A DNA stretch of 64,000 nt from Tessaracoccus lapidicaptus (GCF_001693815.1 NZ_MBQD01000025.1:1-64000); one strand, 5' to 3'. Shown: positions 8,419 through 17,182, counted from the stretch's first letter. A program made the numbers and translations. The notes: generated by a model not told the origin, from the letters alone.

Positions 8419-9066
8419 CTACAGCGCCGCCATCCACACAGCAGCGGCGACGGGCCCCAACCACAGCGCCGGTCCGTACGGGAAGTACGTGGGCCGACCC
8501 TCCCCGCGACGTGCCCACACGGCATGCACCACCGCATGCACGGCGCCCAGCGCGGTACCGAGGAACAGCGACAACGCCCACATCGACGCTCCCGACTGTC
8601 CCGCGACCGCGCCGATGAGAAGCGCGAGCCGCACGTCGCCGAATCCGAGGCCGGGGGAGAGGCGCCAGGCCGCGTACAGCAGCCCGTAGGCGGCCAGCGC
8701 CCCGACCACAGCGCCGACGAGTGCCCGCCAGTCCGCGATCCCCACCGCGACACCGCCAACCGCCATCAGCCCCAACGCGAGGTTGTTCATGAGGCGCGGC
8801 AGGAAGGTGGTGCGCCAGTCGACGTACGCCATGGCCGCACCGACGCCGAGGTAGGGCACCCACAGCCACCATGTCCAGGTGGGCTGGACCCACAGCACCT
8901 GCGCGACGGCGACGCCCAGCACTCCGACCCCCAGCACCGACCGCCGAGACACCAGCGCCGCGAAATCCGGCGCCTCCTCGTCGTCGTCGATCCGCACCCT
9001 GGGCACGACGACGGCCATGACGACGGCGGCCAGGATCCCCACGCCGATGGCCGCGATCCACACCAT
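8419..9066 (-). CDS. A24 family (type IV) prepilin peptidase
   Basis: This 215-aa membrane aspartyl protease is of the type that cleaves type IV pilin or Flp/Tad prepilins at the inner membrane. Both catalytic aspartates are visible: YVDWRTTFLPRLMN and the GxGD motif GFGDVRLALLIG. It has about six to seven hydrophobic segments. It lacks the N-terminal methyltransferase domain of PilD and so resembles short TadV/CpaA-like forms. No pilin or secretion gene is in the window. A TAGGGT box 6 nt before ATG 9066 suggests a leaderless transcript. Confidence 0.9.
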   Translation of the reverse strand: MVWIAAIGVGILAAVVMAVVVPRVRIDDDEEAPDFAALVSRRSVLGVGVLGVAVAQVLWVQPTWTWWLWVPYLGVGAAMAYVDWRTTFLPRLMNNLALGLMAVGGVAVGIADWRALVGAVVGALAAYGLLYAAWRLSPGLGFGDVRLALLIGAVAGQSGASMWALSLFLGTALGAVHAVVHAVWARRGEGRPTYFPYGPALWLGPVAAAVWMAAL

Positions 9067-9072
9067 GCCTGG

Positions 9073-9078
9073 ACCCTA
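9073..9078 (-). promoter_or_regulatory. -10 box of prepilin peptidase gene (leaderless)
   Basis: TAGGGT on the minus strand, 6 nt before ATG 9066. Confidence 0.5.
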
Positions 9079-9095
9079 GCGCCCGTGCGCTCACC

Positions 9096-10505
9096 TCATC
9101 CGCCGGAGTCCTCCGCCGGCCCATCTGGAGTCGCGTCCGGGGGCGGCTCGGCCCCCGTTGAGCCGGGCGGTCTCAGGAACACCCGCATCCGCCGCGGCGG
9201 ACTGACCACCGGTTTGCGGGTCACGGGATGGAACGTGATGGTCCACTGGTCGGCGTCCGGATTGAACCGCTGGGGCTCGACCACCGCGTGGTGGTGATCG
9301 CACAGAGACGCCAGGTTCCCCAGCGACGTGTCCCCGCCCTCGTGCCAGGGAACCGCGTGATGGGCTCCGCACTGGGCGTCCGCGACGTTGCAGTGGGGGA
9401 AGACGCAGCCCTTGTCCCGCAGCGACATCGCCTTGCGGATGCCGGGGGTGACGAGGCGCTCCGTCCGCCCGACGTCGAGGATCTCCGACGCGCTACCGAG
9501 GACGACGGGGGTGAGGTCTGCGTCGCAGCACAGCCGCCGGAGGTCGCCGGGCGCGATCTCTTGCCCGGAGCCGAGCACGCCCACCGCCTCGGCCCGCGAC
9601 CGCAGGTCGGCCTCCTGCATCACCACGACGATGCGCGGCCGGTCCCCGGCCGCCGTCGGCGCGCCCCGATGCTCGGTCATCAGCTGGACCACGGCGTCCG
9701 CGCGGCGCTGCTCCGGCGTCCGCCCCAGGTCTGCCGTGGCATGGTCGCGCAACAGCCGCGGCCCGGGTCGCGTTGCCCGCATGCCCGTGAGCCGGTCCCG
9801 CGACTCCCGCCGGTCCGCCGCGACATAAGCCTCCAGCGCCGCCACCAGCGGGGCCGCATCGACGGCGGGCAGGGACCCGCGGAACCAGACCGAGCCGTCG
9901 CCGTCGTCGCCCCACGTGAAGTTCCGCCGTGCCCGCGCGCGCCGCGCCTGGGCCTCCACCGCGGCCGCGTGCTGATCCGGCCCGGGCACCTGCTCGGGCG
10001 CCACCGCCGCAAGCACCTCCGGTGCCATCGAGGCCAGCCTCCGCGCCGTCGTGGAGGCCGCACGCTCCAGCAGCAACTCCTCCGCCCGCGACACCGCCTC
10101 CGCGCCCAGGTCCGCCGGCAGCTGCGCCATCGCCTTCGTGATCGCCGCCGCCTGTTCCCCGGACACCTGCCCGTTCAGAGCCGCGTCCCGCACGGCCGGC
10201 CTCGCCGCGACATCACGAGCCCGGAACACCTCCGCCGCCGCCCGCCGCGACTCCAGCTGCTCGTCCACCGCCAGGAACGACGTCAGTGGCGTGCCCGCCG
10301 CCTTCATCGACGCCTGGTCCCTGTTCACCTCGTCGGTGAGGACGTCCGCCAGCGCCGACACCCGCTCCGCGGCCCGCCGCGCGCGTTGCATCAGCCGGAC
10401 GCGTTCACCTGCGCCCAGTGTGGTGCGCTCCGCGTGATCCACCTGCGACAACGCAGACTCCAGCGCGGCGAGCGCCTGGTCTGTCGAGAGCCGCTTCTGA
10501 AGCAT
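9096..10505 (-). CDS. DUF222 domain-containing HNH endonuclease-like protein
   Basis: This 469-aa protein has a long helical DUF222 region (about residues 20-320) followed by an HNH nuclease fold. The HNH core reads CVFPHCNVADAQCGAHHAVP, then WHEGGDTSLGNLASLCDHHH, so the zinc-binding cysteines and catalytic histidines are present. Such proteins are numerous in actinobacterial genomes; their target is unknown, and a mobile or defence-related origin is often suspected. The C-terminal tail is Pro-rich and disordered. A TAAACT box ends 6 nt before ATG 10505 and supports that start. Confidence 0.9.
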   Translation of the reverse strand: MLQKRLSTDQALAALESALSQVDHAERTTLGAGERVRLMQRARRAAERVSALADVLTDEVNRDQASMKAAGTPLTSFLAVDEQLESRRAAAEVFRARDVAARPAVRDAALNGQVSGEQAAAITKAMAQLPADLGAEAVSRAEELLLERAASTTARRLASMAPEVLAAVAPEQVPGPDQHAAAVEAQARRARARRNFTWGDDGDGSVWFRGSLPAVDAAPLVAALEAYVAADRRESRDRLTGMRATRPGPRLLRDHATADLGRTPEQRRADAVVQLMTEHRGAPTAAGDRPRIVVVMQEADLRSRAEAVGVLGSGQEIAPGDLRRLCCDADLTPVVLGSASEILDVGRTERLVTPGIRKAMSLRDKGCVFPHCNVADAQCGAHHAVPWHEGGDTSLGNLASLCDHHHAVVEPQRFNPDADQWTITFHPVTRKPVVSPPRRMRVFLRPPGSTGAEPPPDATPDGPAEDSGG

Positions 10506-10511
10506 GGGACC

Positions 10512-10517
10512 AGTTTA
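10512..10517 (-). promoter_or_regulatory. -10 box of HNH gene (leaderless)
   Basis: TAAACT on the minus strand, 6 nt before ATG 10505, in a locally AT-rich patch. Confidence 0.6.
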
Positions 10518-10610
10518 ATAGATCGTATGAGCGAAACAAGGCCCGCCGGGCCATCGTTATCAAACCGTTATGCAGGGGCCTGAGGCCTCCCGGACCCCAT
10601 GACCGAGCCC

Positions 10611-10616
10611 TATCCT
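10611..10616 (+). promoter_or_regulatory. -10 box of YcaQ-like gene (leaderless)
   Basis: TATCCT, 6 nt before ATG 10623. Confidence 0.6.
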
Positions 10617-10622
10617 GGGCGA

Positions 10623-11882
10623 ATGCCGCGACACCTGCGCAACGCCGACGCCCGCCGCATCGCGATCGCCGCGCAGGGCCTCCACCGCCCCCACGCACCC
10701 ACAACCACCACCCCCACGCCCACCGCCGCCCAGCTCAACCGCGCCATCGGCCGCATGGGCGTGCTCCAGCTGGACTCGGTCAACGTCTTCGAGCGGTCCC
10801 ACTACCTCCCGGTGCTGGCCCGCGTCGGCCCGTATCCCAAGCAGGCCCTCGACGCGCTCCTCCACCACGACACCACCGCCGCCTCCAGCAGCAAGACCCC
10901 GGCCCGCCCTCGCCTCGGCCGGTACACCGAGTACCTGGCCCACGAGGCCACGGTCATCCCGGTGGCGGATTGGCCGCTGTGGCAGTGGCACCGGACGGCG
11001 CCGAAGCGCCCCGGCTTCGAGACGTGGGCCGCAGAGCACCGCGCGCTCATCGACGACGTCCTCGCCGAGTTCACCGACCGCGGCCCGCTGCGCATCCGCG
11101 ACCTCGACCACCCCCAGAACGTCTCGCTCGGCGGCGGCTGGTGGAACAAGAACGAGGTCCACTGGGCGGCGCAGTACCTGTTCCGTCGCGGCGACCTGGT
11201 CGTGGTCGGCCGGCAGCGCTTCGAGCGTGTGTTGGCACCCGCCGTCGACGTCCTCCCGCCGGAGGCGCACACCCCGATCCCCAGGCGCGACGCCCAGCGC
11301 GAGCTCATCCGGCGCGCGGCCGTCGCGCTCGGGGTGGCCACGCTCGACGACCTCGCCGACTACCCGCGACTCAAGATCACCGACGCCCGCCCCGCCGTCG
11401 AGTCGCTGGAGGCCGACGGGGTGCTCGAGCCGGTGACCGTCGACGGCTGGGCGAAGCCCGCGTGGATGCAGGCGGGCGCCCGCGTCCCCCGGAAGGTGGA
11501 GTCGGGGGCGCTGCTCAGCCCGTTCGACCCGCTGATCTGGTACCGGCCGCGGGCCGAGCGGCTGTTCGACTTCCACTACCGCATCTCGATCTACACCCCC
11601 GCGGAGCAGCGCGAGCACGGCTACTACGTGCTGCCGGTGCTCATTGACGACGAGGTCGTGGGCCGCGTGGACCTCAAGAGCGACCGCAAGGCCGGCGTCC
11701 TGCGCGTGCAGCACGCGCACATCGAACCCGCCCACGCCGACCGGGCCGGCGAGCTGGCCGAGCGTCTGTGGCCGCTCCTGCGGTCGGCGGGGGAGTGGCA
11801 GGGGTTGGGCGAGGTCGCGCTGACCGGCCCCGGCACCTGGACCCCCACCCTGAGGCGCACCCTAACGACCCTCGATCCCTGA
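10623..11882 (+). CDS. Winged-helix DNA-binding protein, YcaQ/AlkX DNA glycosylase family
   Basis: This 419-aa protein belongs to the HTH_42 family. Its E. coli member YcaQ unhooks DNA interstrand crosslinks and its Streptomyces member AlkZ protects against azinomycin. Family hallmarks are visible: LGVLQLDSVNVFERSHYLP-like (here GVLQLDSVNVFERSHYLPVL), YTEYLAHEATVIPV and LLSPFDPLIWYRPRAERLFDF. The catalytic QxQ or QxD motif is not obvious to me, so activity is uncertain. ATG 10623 is supported by the -10 box; an upstream in-frame start at 10599 would lie before that box. The TGA stop lies inside the first unit of the downstream repeat array. Confidence 0.85.
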   Translation: MPRHLRNADARRIAIAAQGLHRPHAPTTTTPTPTAAQLNRAIGRMGVLQLDSVNVFERSHYLPVLARVGPYPKQALDALLHHDTTAASSSKTPARPRLGRYTEYLAHEATVIPVADWPLWQWHRTAPKRPGFETWAAEHRALIDDVLAEFTDRGPLRIRDLDHPQNVSLGGGWWNKNEVHWAAQYLFRRGDLVVVGRQRFERVLAPAVDVLPPEAHTPIPRRDAQRELIRRAAVALGVATLDDLADYPRLKITDARPAVESLEADGVLEPVTVDGWAKPAWMQAGARVPRKVESGALLSPFDPLIWYRPRAERLFDFHYRISIYTPAEQREHGYYVLPVLIDDEVVGRVDLKSDRKAGVLRVQHAHIEPAHADRAGELAERLWPLLRSAGEWQGLGEVALTGPGTWTPTLRRTLTTLDP

Positions 11883-12184
11883 GGAGGCCCGCCGGCGAAC
11901 CGGCGATCGTCCCCCCTCGATCCCTGGGGAGGCCCGCCGGCAAAGCGCCGGTCGCCCCCCTCGACCCTGAGGGGGCCGGCTGGCGGAGCGCCGATCGCCT
12001 CCCTCGACCCCTGAGGAGGCCCCCCGGCGGAGCGCCGATCGCCCCCCGCGATCCCTGAGGAGATCGACGCGGAGCGGCGATCGCCCCCTCGATCCCTGAG
12101 GAGGCCCGCCGGCGAACCGGCGATCGTCTCCTCGATCCCTGAGGAGATCGACGCGGAGCGGCGATCGTCTCGAAGGGTCGTAAC
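11871..12184 (+). repeat. Hairpin-repeat array (family B), about 7 units
   Basis: This fills the 310-bp gap between two convergent genes. Units of about 42-46 bp begin TCGATCCCTGAGGAGG and continue into hairpins such as CCGCCGGCGAACCGGCG or ATCGACGCGGAGCGGCGAT. Two hairpin types alternate in the right half. The array ends with GTCTCGAAGGGTCGTAAC. The first unit supplies the stop codon of the YcaQ-like gene. Confidence 0.8.
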
Positions 12185-12192
12185 CCCCACCC

Positions 12193-14139
12193 TCACGCCA
12201 TCCGCGACAACGCCCCGACGATGACCTCGAGATGCCCGTCGATCGCCCGCGCCGCGACCCCCGCGGCCTCGGCGCCCCGTCGATATGGGTCCGCGACCTC
12301 GTCGCTCTCCTCAGACGTCCGGTGGCGCCACAAGTAGTCGACGACGCGGTCCAGCGTCATGCCCTCCGGCGCATCCGCCAGCACCCGCGACACATGCCCG
12401 ATGACGAACGCCTTCCGCCCGAGGGCGGGCCACTCGTCGAGGATGTAGCGGCGGTGCTCGGCGGCCATGGTGAGGATGAGGTCCGCGTCCGCGACCATGT
12501 CGCGGGTCAGCTGGCGCGCCACGTGCGCGTCCGGCTCCCCGCGACCGTGCAGTTCCGCGGCCATCGGCGGGTCGATGCCCTCACCGACCAGCGCCCGGAT
12601 GCCGGCGGAGCCGAACTCGAGCCCCGCCGGTGCCGCGGCGTTGGCCGCGACGTCCGCGTACGCCGACCGGCAGATGTTGGCCGTGCACACGAACAGCACC
12701 CGGAACGCCCCCCGGGGGACGGCCCGTGCGGGGGCGACGTCCGCGGACCCAGCCGCCCCGGGCCCTGACCCGCCCGGGACCACAGCGTCCGAGGCGGAGG
12801 CACCCCCGACCGACCCGCCCCGCCGCACATGGTCCGTCAGTTCCAACCAGCTGTTCCCGGGACGGAACCCGGTGGCTTTGATCCGCGCGAGGTCGAGCAG
12901 CGCCCCAGCCCCGGCGTCGCCCCCGGCTCCTGCGTCCACCAACCCCGGATCAGCGCCCATGACGAGGTAGATCCGGCGCGCGGCGTCCACCCAGCTCACG
13001 GCCCTGCCGTCGCCGGTCAGGTTGTACACCTCGGCCTCGGCGCCGACGTCGAGCAGGTGCCGGATCCCCGCCACCACCTGCGACGCGTACGTCAGCCTGC
13101 CGCGCGCGTCACCGTCGACCGTGAGAGGTCGGCCGTGGCGGGCGGCGGCGACGGTGTCGTGCAGGAACCCCTCGTCCGGCCCGAGCACCCACCCGGTGCG
13201 CACGATGAGGTGTCGCGGCACCCCGCCGGCGACCACCTCGGCAACGGCAACCGCCTGACCATGCCCGGTCGCGAGGCTCAGCCGATCCGTTTCCGGGTGC
13301 TCCGGCGTGTCCCGCTCGAACGGACAGTCGGCCGACACCTGCACGTAGCCCAACCCGTGCCGCCGTGCCACGCCCGCGAGCCGCTGCGCCCGTCCCGCGA
13401 CGACGGACCATCCCGGCCCCTCCCACGCGACCCCACCAGCCCCGCCGACAGCGTGCACCACCGTCGCGTACTCGGTCACGTCGAGCTCGCCGTCGAGCGC
13501 CGACGACGGCACTCCGGTCGCACCCGGCCACGCCCCGAGTAGCGCCCGGCCCAGGGGAGTGTCGGTTCCGGCGATGAGCGTGCGTCGCGGCGGATAGGGC
13601 GTGGCGTCGGCCAGCAGCGGGTTGAGCGAGTCGCTGTGGGAGACGATCGCACGGTCCCGGCTGATCGGCCACGGGATGGCGAGCCGCGGGTCGAAGAGGT
13701 CGACCGTGGAGTACCGCTTCCGCGCCTCCGGCGTCCAGTGATGGTCGAGCAGCACGGCCATCGTGGTGTGGTCCTCGAGGATCTGGTGCGCGTTGGCCAC
13801 GCCGCGGGGGACGAAGACGGCGACGGCGGGGTCGAGGTCCGCGGTGACGGTCCGGCCGAAGCCCTCCCCGGGGCGCAGGTCCACCCAGGCGCCCATCGCC
13901 CGGCCCCGCACCACGGTGATGAGCCGGTCCCACGGCTCGGCGTAGAAGCCGCGCGTGACACCGCGCTGTTCGACGTGGCGGACGTTGAACTGCACCGGGT
14001 GGAAGTCGGGCAGCCCGAGCGCGGTCATCGTGGCGCGGTGCCAGCTCTCCTTGAACCAGCCGTCGTCGTTGTACTGGACCCCCAGGTGCAGGACGAGCAG
14101 GCCCGGGATCTCGGTCTGGTTGATGCGGAGTTCGTGCAC
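12193..14139 (-). CDS. Fusion: degenerate RmlC-like and RmlD-like domains plus low-molecular-weight protein-tyrosine phosphatase
   Basis: This 648-aa protein has three domains. Residues 1-185 match dTDP-4-dehydrorhamnose 3,5-epimerase (RmlC). Residues 186-440 match the reductase RmlD, including a GTDTPLG nucleotide loop. After a Gly/Ala linker, residues 479-648 form a low-molecular-weight tyrosine phosphatase with the P-loop CTANICRS (Cys485, Arg491) and the DP acid at Asp617. From memory of the common RmlC-RmlD fusions, the epimerase His in RGIHAEPW is Tyr66 here, and the reductase YxxxK is replaced by HGQAV (293-297). The sugar domains may thus be non-catalytic sensors; the phosphatase looks intact. 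The start is GTG 14139 with AAAGGGA upstream. It follows the SGNH gene by 24 bp. Confidence 0.88.
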   Translation of the reverse strand: MHELRINQTEIPGLLVLHLGVQYNDDGWFKESWHRATMTALGLPDFHPVQFNVRHVEQRGVTRGFYAEPWDRLITVVRGRAMGAWVDLRPGEGFGRTVTADLDPAVAVFVPRGVANAHQILEDHTTMAVLLDHHWTPEARKRYSTVDLFDPRLAIPWPISRDRAIVSHSDSLNPLLADATPYPPRRTLIAGTDTPLGRALLGAWPGATGVPSSALDGELDVTEYATVVHAVGGAGGVAWEGPGWSVVAGRAQRLAGVARRHGLGYVQVSADCPFERDTPEHPETDRLSLATGHGQAVAVAEVVAGGVPRHLIVRTGWVLGPDEGFLHDTVAAARHGRPLTVDGDARGRLTYASQVVAGIRHLLDVGAEAEVYNLTGDGRAVSWVDAARRIYLVMGADPGLVDAGAGGDAGAGALLDLARIKATGFRPGNSWLELTDHVRRGGSVGGASASDAVVPGGSGPGAAGSADVAPARAVPRGAFRVLFVCTANICRSAYADVAANAAAPAGLEFGSAGIRALVGEGIDPPMAAELHGRGEPDAHVARQLTRDMVADADLILTMAAEHRRYILDEWPALGRKAFVIGHVSRVLADAPEGMTLDRVVDYLWRHRTSEESDEVADPYRRGAEAAGVAARAIDGHLEVIVGALSRMA

Positions 14140-14163
14140 GGGTCCCTTTCGGAGGGTGCTGGG

Positions 14164-14928
14164 CTAGCTGAGCTGGTCCACGACCTGCTGCGCGATATCG
14201 GCCTGCGCTTCGCTGGACAGCGTCTCGCCGTCGCCGACGCCGGGTTGGCCGACGTCGACGAACGTGCCGTCGACCGCCTCGACGCCGGCGCGGATGGTGC
14301 GGCCGTGGAGGGTGAGCCAGTACTCGGCGGTGTCGTCGGTGGTGACGGGGTTGATCGCGATGAGATCGGCGTCGGGGAGTTCCTCGCGCAGGGCCTCGAA
14401 GTAGGCGGCGGCGGGTTCGGCGAGGCTGTAGTCGCCGTCGGCGGTGCCGCCGAAGGTGACGACGACGTCCGGCCCGGCCTCGACGATCGCGGCGATGCTG
14501 TCGATGAAGGTGGCGCAGGGGCCGGCCTCGCACGAGCGGGGCACGGAGAGGTAGCCGCGGCCGGGAGCGGAGAGGTTGACGATGTCGCCCCAGCCGAGTT
14601 CGTCGGCGGCGGTGCCGACCCAGGTGGCGGCCTCGTCGCCCACGGAGGTGGAGTCGCCGATGATCACGACGGTGGGGCCGGTCCCCGCCGATGCGCCAGG
14701 GTTCTCGCTCGGCTCGGGGCTGGGGGAGGGGCTGGCTGAGGGCTCAGGATCGGAGGAACCGGCGGGCGACGATTCGACGCTGCTGCTGACGGGGGACGAC
14801 GACGGCGCGGGCGCGGCGTCGACGCCGCCGAACCGCGTGAGCGCCAGCGCGCTGAGGATGAGGGCCACGAGACCGAGGACGATGAGGCCGACCACGCTGA
14901 GCGTGCCGGCGTTGCGCAGTGCCTTCAT
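14164..14928 (-). CDS. Membrane-anchored SGNH/GDSL-like protein
   Basis: This 254-aa protein has an N-terminal membrane segment (about residues 11-31), a Ser/Pro/Glu-rich linker (38-82) and an extracytoplasmic SGNH fold. The nucleophile block VVIIGDSTSVGDE is clear. The usual GxND block reads FGGTADGD, and the C-terminal DxxH is not recognisable, since the equivalent stretch reads GDGETLSSEA. It may be catalytically impaired or a non-hydrolytic relative of polysaccharide O-acyl esterases. I chose ATG 14928 because AGAGGG lies just upstream and the TACAAT box at 14971-14976 gives a leader of about 35 nt. It is probably co-transcribed with the phosphatase fusion. Confidence 0.8.
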   Translation of the reverse strand: MKALRNAGTLSVVGLIVLGLVALILSALALTRFGGVDAAPAPSSSPVSSSVESSPAGSSDPEPSASPSPSPEPSENPGASAGTGPTVVIIGDSTSVGDEAATWVGTAADELGWGDIVNLSAPGRGYLSVPRSCEAGPCATFIDSIAAIVEAGPDVVVTFGGTADGDYSLAEPAAAYFEALREELPDADLIAINPVTTDDTAEYWLTLHGRTIRAGVEAVDGTFVDVGQPGVGDGETLSSEAQADIAQQVVDQLS

Positions 14929-14970
14929 GTCCCTCTTCCCGGCCGATGAGCCTGAACCCAGAGTCACATT

Positions 14971-14976
14971 ATTGTA
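14971..14976 (-). promoter_or_regulatory. -10 box of SGNH-phosphatase fusion operon
   Basis: TACAAT on the minus strand. The predicted start site is near 14964, leaving a short leader with a Shine-Dalgarno sequence before ATG 14928. Confidence 0.55.
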
Positions 14977-15082
14977 GGCGGACGATGGGCCGCTAGCGGT
15001 GGCACAATCTAGCCCTGACAACGCGTCGTGCTCATGCGGGGCGGACCCCACGACGGCTGAGTTCCATTACTGCCGTGACGCG

Positions 15083-16939
15083 TCAGGCGGAATTGGTCAG
15101 GCGACCCAGCGATGCCGTCGGCTCCTCAACCCGTGCGGTCCGTCTGTGGGACGGAAGCTCACTTGGGTCGAGTGCCGGTACCGGGACTTGGCTGATGAGC
15201 GGGTGGGCGCTGGGTGCGCGGTCCTCGGCGTCGCTGAGCAGTACTTCGTGCAGCTTCTCGCCCTGGCGGAGCCCCGTGAAGTGGATCTCGATGGCCTGCC
15301 CGGACTCGGCGATGAGCCGCTCGGCGACGTCGACGATCTTGACGGGTTGCCCCATGTCCAACACCAGCACCTCGCCGGGACGTCCGATGGCGCCGGCCTG
15401 AAGCACCAGTTCGCAGGCCTCGGGGATGGTCATGAAGTAGCGGGTGACGTCGGGATGGGTCACAGTGACAGGACCACCGCGCTCGATCTGAGCCTTGAAG
15501 GCGTGGAGTACCGATCCACGGGATCCCAGGACGTTGCCGAACCGCACCGAGACGTACGGGAGGTGGTACTCATCGGCGAACCAGGCCGTGAGCTGTTCCG
15601 CGAGGCGCTTTGTCCGCCCGAGCGTGGAGGATGCGTCCGCGGCCTTGTCGGTTGAGATGTTGACAAAGTGCCTGACCCCGGCGTCGTGAGCGCACCTCAG
15701 GACGTTCAGGCTCCCCATGACGTTGGTCTTCCACCCCTCATCGGGGAACCGCTCCAGCATCGGGAGATGCTTGAGCGCGGCCGCGTGGAACACGACGTCA
15801 GGCCTGTGGTGCTTGAAGACCGCGCACAGCGCCTCATGGTCGCGGATGTCGCACAACACCATGTCGTCAGTGTCGAGCAGCCCGTTGCCATAGATGTCCA
15901 GCTGGACGCTGTGGAGCGCAGACTCGTCGCGGTCGAGGAGGATCAACTTCGACGGCCCCAGCTTGTGCAACTGGCGGGCGAGCTCGGCGCCGATGGAGCC
16001 GCCGGCTCCGGTCACCAGAACCGCCTTGCCCGTGAGGTAATCGGCGATCGCACCGAGATCCGTCGTGACCGGTCGTCGGCCGAGGAGGTCCTCGACGCTG
16101 AACTGGCGCAGCGACGACAGGGAGATCTGGCCGCCGATCATCTCGCGGACCGGCGGGATGACGACCAGCTCAAGACTGTGCGCCTTGCATAGGTCCGAGA
16201 CGCTCTGGATGAGTTGGGGTGAGGCGTTCGAGATGGCGAGGATCACCAGTTCAGCCCCACGAGCACGTGCCACGGCTACCAGGTCCTTGCCGAGCCCTTG
16301 CACCCGGTAACCGCGGACGCGGAGCCAACGCTTGGTCGGGTCGTCGTCGACGAAGCCGACGATGCGGTACGGCGAGACTTCGGCCTTATCGACCAGCATC
16401 GCCACCTGGTGGCCCGCCTCTCCGGCGCCGTAGACGATGGCCGGGACGGCGTCGTCGCTGAGCGTGCGGGGCAAGCTGGATGTCAGCATCATGCGGAACA
16501 GCCAGCGGCCCGCAGCCATGAACGTCAGCGCCAGCGGCGGGGCCATGAGGGCAATCCCTCGCGGGAAGTCGGGCGAGATCACACTCAGAATCAAGCCGAG
16601 GGGAATACCCGTGAGAAGAACCAGGCCGCCGACCCAGCTCGCCTCGCTGAACGATCCGACGCGACTGCGCCCGAGGTAGACGTGCGTGACCAGACCCAGG
16701 GCTGCCTGAAGGGTCATGGCGGCTGCTGTATAGAGAAGAGCCCATGACCACTGCGCAGCTGTCAGCCGGAGGTCGTAACGGATGATGACGAACACCAGCA
16801 GCGCGATCATCCATGAGATGAGGTCCCATGCCATCAGCAGCGAACGGCGCCAGAACGACGGCCATCCGATGATGCGTTTCGTCAACACCTGCGTGACCGT
16901 CGGCCTCGCAGATGGCCCCCCCAAGGTACCCCTGCTCAT
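15083..16939 (-). CDS. Polysaccharide biosynthesis protein, CapD/WbpM-type NDP-sugar 4,6-dehydratase
   Basis: This 618-aa enzyme has four N-terminal membrane helices (about residues 25-150), a Rossmann-like CoA-binding middle domain (AIVYGAGEAGHQVAML) and a C-terminal short-chain dehydrogenase domain. That domain carries the nucleotide loop VTGAGGSIGAELAR, the family's HAAALKHLPMLE segment and the STDKAADASSTLGRTK active-site region. WbpM/PglF relatives dehydrate UDP-GlcNAc for surface glycans. ATG 16939 is supported by a TACTTT box 7 nt upstream; longer in-frame starts are unlikely. Codon use appears less GC-biased than in its neighbours, suggesting acquisition (a judgement by eye). Confidence 0.92.
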   Translation of the reverse strand: MSRGTLGGPSARPTVTQVLTKRIIGWPSFWRRSLLMAWDLISWMIALLVFVIIRYDLRLTAAQWSWALLYTAAAMTLQAALGLVTHVYLGRSRVGSFSEASWVGGLVLLTGIPLGLILSVISPDFPRGIALMAPPLALTFMAAGRWLFRMMLTSSLPRTLSDDAVPAIVYGAGEAGHQVAMLVDKAEVSPYRIVGFVDDDPTKRWLRVRGYRVQGLGKDLVAVARARGAELVILAISNASPQLIQSVSDLCKAHSLELVVIPPVREMIGGQISLSSLRQFSVEDLLGRRPVTTDLGAIADYLTGKAVLVTGAGGSIGAELARQLHKLGPSKLILLDRDESALHSVQLDIYGNGLLDTDDMVLCDIRDHEALCAVFKHHRPDVVFHAAALKHLPMLERFPDEGWKTNVMGSLNVLRCAHDAGVRHFVNISTDKAADASSTLGRTKRLAEQLTAWFADEYHLPYVSVRFGNVLGSRGSVLHAFKAQIERGGPVTVTHPDVTRYFMTIPEACELVLQAGAIGRPGEVLVLDMGQPVKIVDVAERLIAESGQAIEIHFTGLRQGEKLHEVLLSDAEDRAPSAHPLISQVPVPALDPSELPSHRRTARVEEPTASLGRLTNSA

Positions 16940-16946
16940 ACCAGAC

Positions 16947-16952
16947 AAAGTA
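16947..16952 (-). promoter_or_regulatory. -10 box of CapD-like gene (leaderless)
   Basis: TACTTT on the minus strand, 7 nt before ATG 16939. Confidence 0.55.
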
Positions 16953-17146
16953 GTTTGTTTCTCCACGAATCTCCATTCCACCTGAATCCCGTGAGCGCCT
17001 CCTACGCACCCGCAGGTCAAAACGGGGGCATGGGTTGGCAGTTGCTCAGCGCAAATCCACTGAAAGTGAGAGTAGGTGGGGGCGGGGTCATTTTCGCCGC
17101 TCCAGGGGCCGCCGGGGGGGACTCGCGTACACAGGTGTCCACCACT

Positions 17147-17182
17147 GAGGGCGGCGCCCCCCAATCTGGGAGCGCCGCCCTC
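17147..17182 (-). terminator. Intrinsic-type hairpin after the sunset-domain gene
   Basis: GAGGGCGGCGC pairs perfectly with GCGCCGCCCTC (11 bp), with extra C/G pairing in the loop. It starts 20 bp after the stop at 17202. There is no T-run. Confidence 0.7.

Noticed and set aside
8253-12184. CRISPR array
   Set aside because: The conserved parts are short, the variable parts are self-complementary stems rather than unique spacers, unit lengths vary, and no cas gene is nearby.
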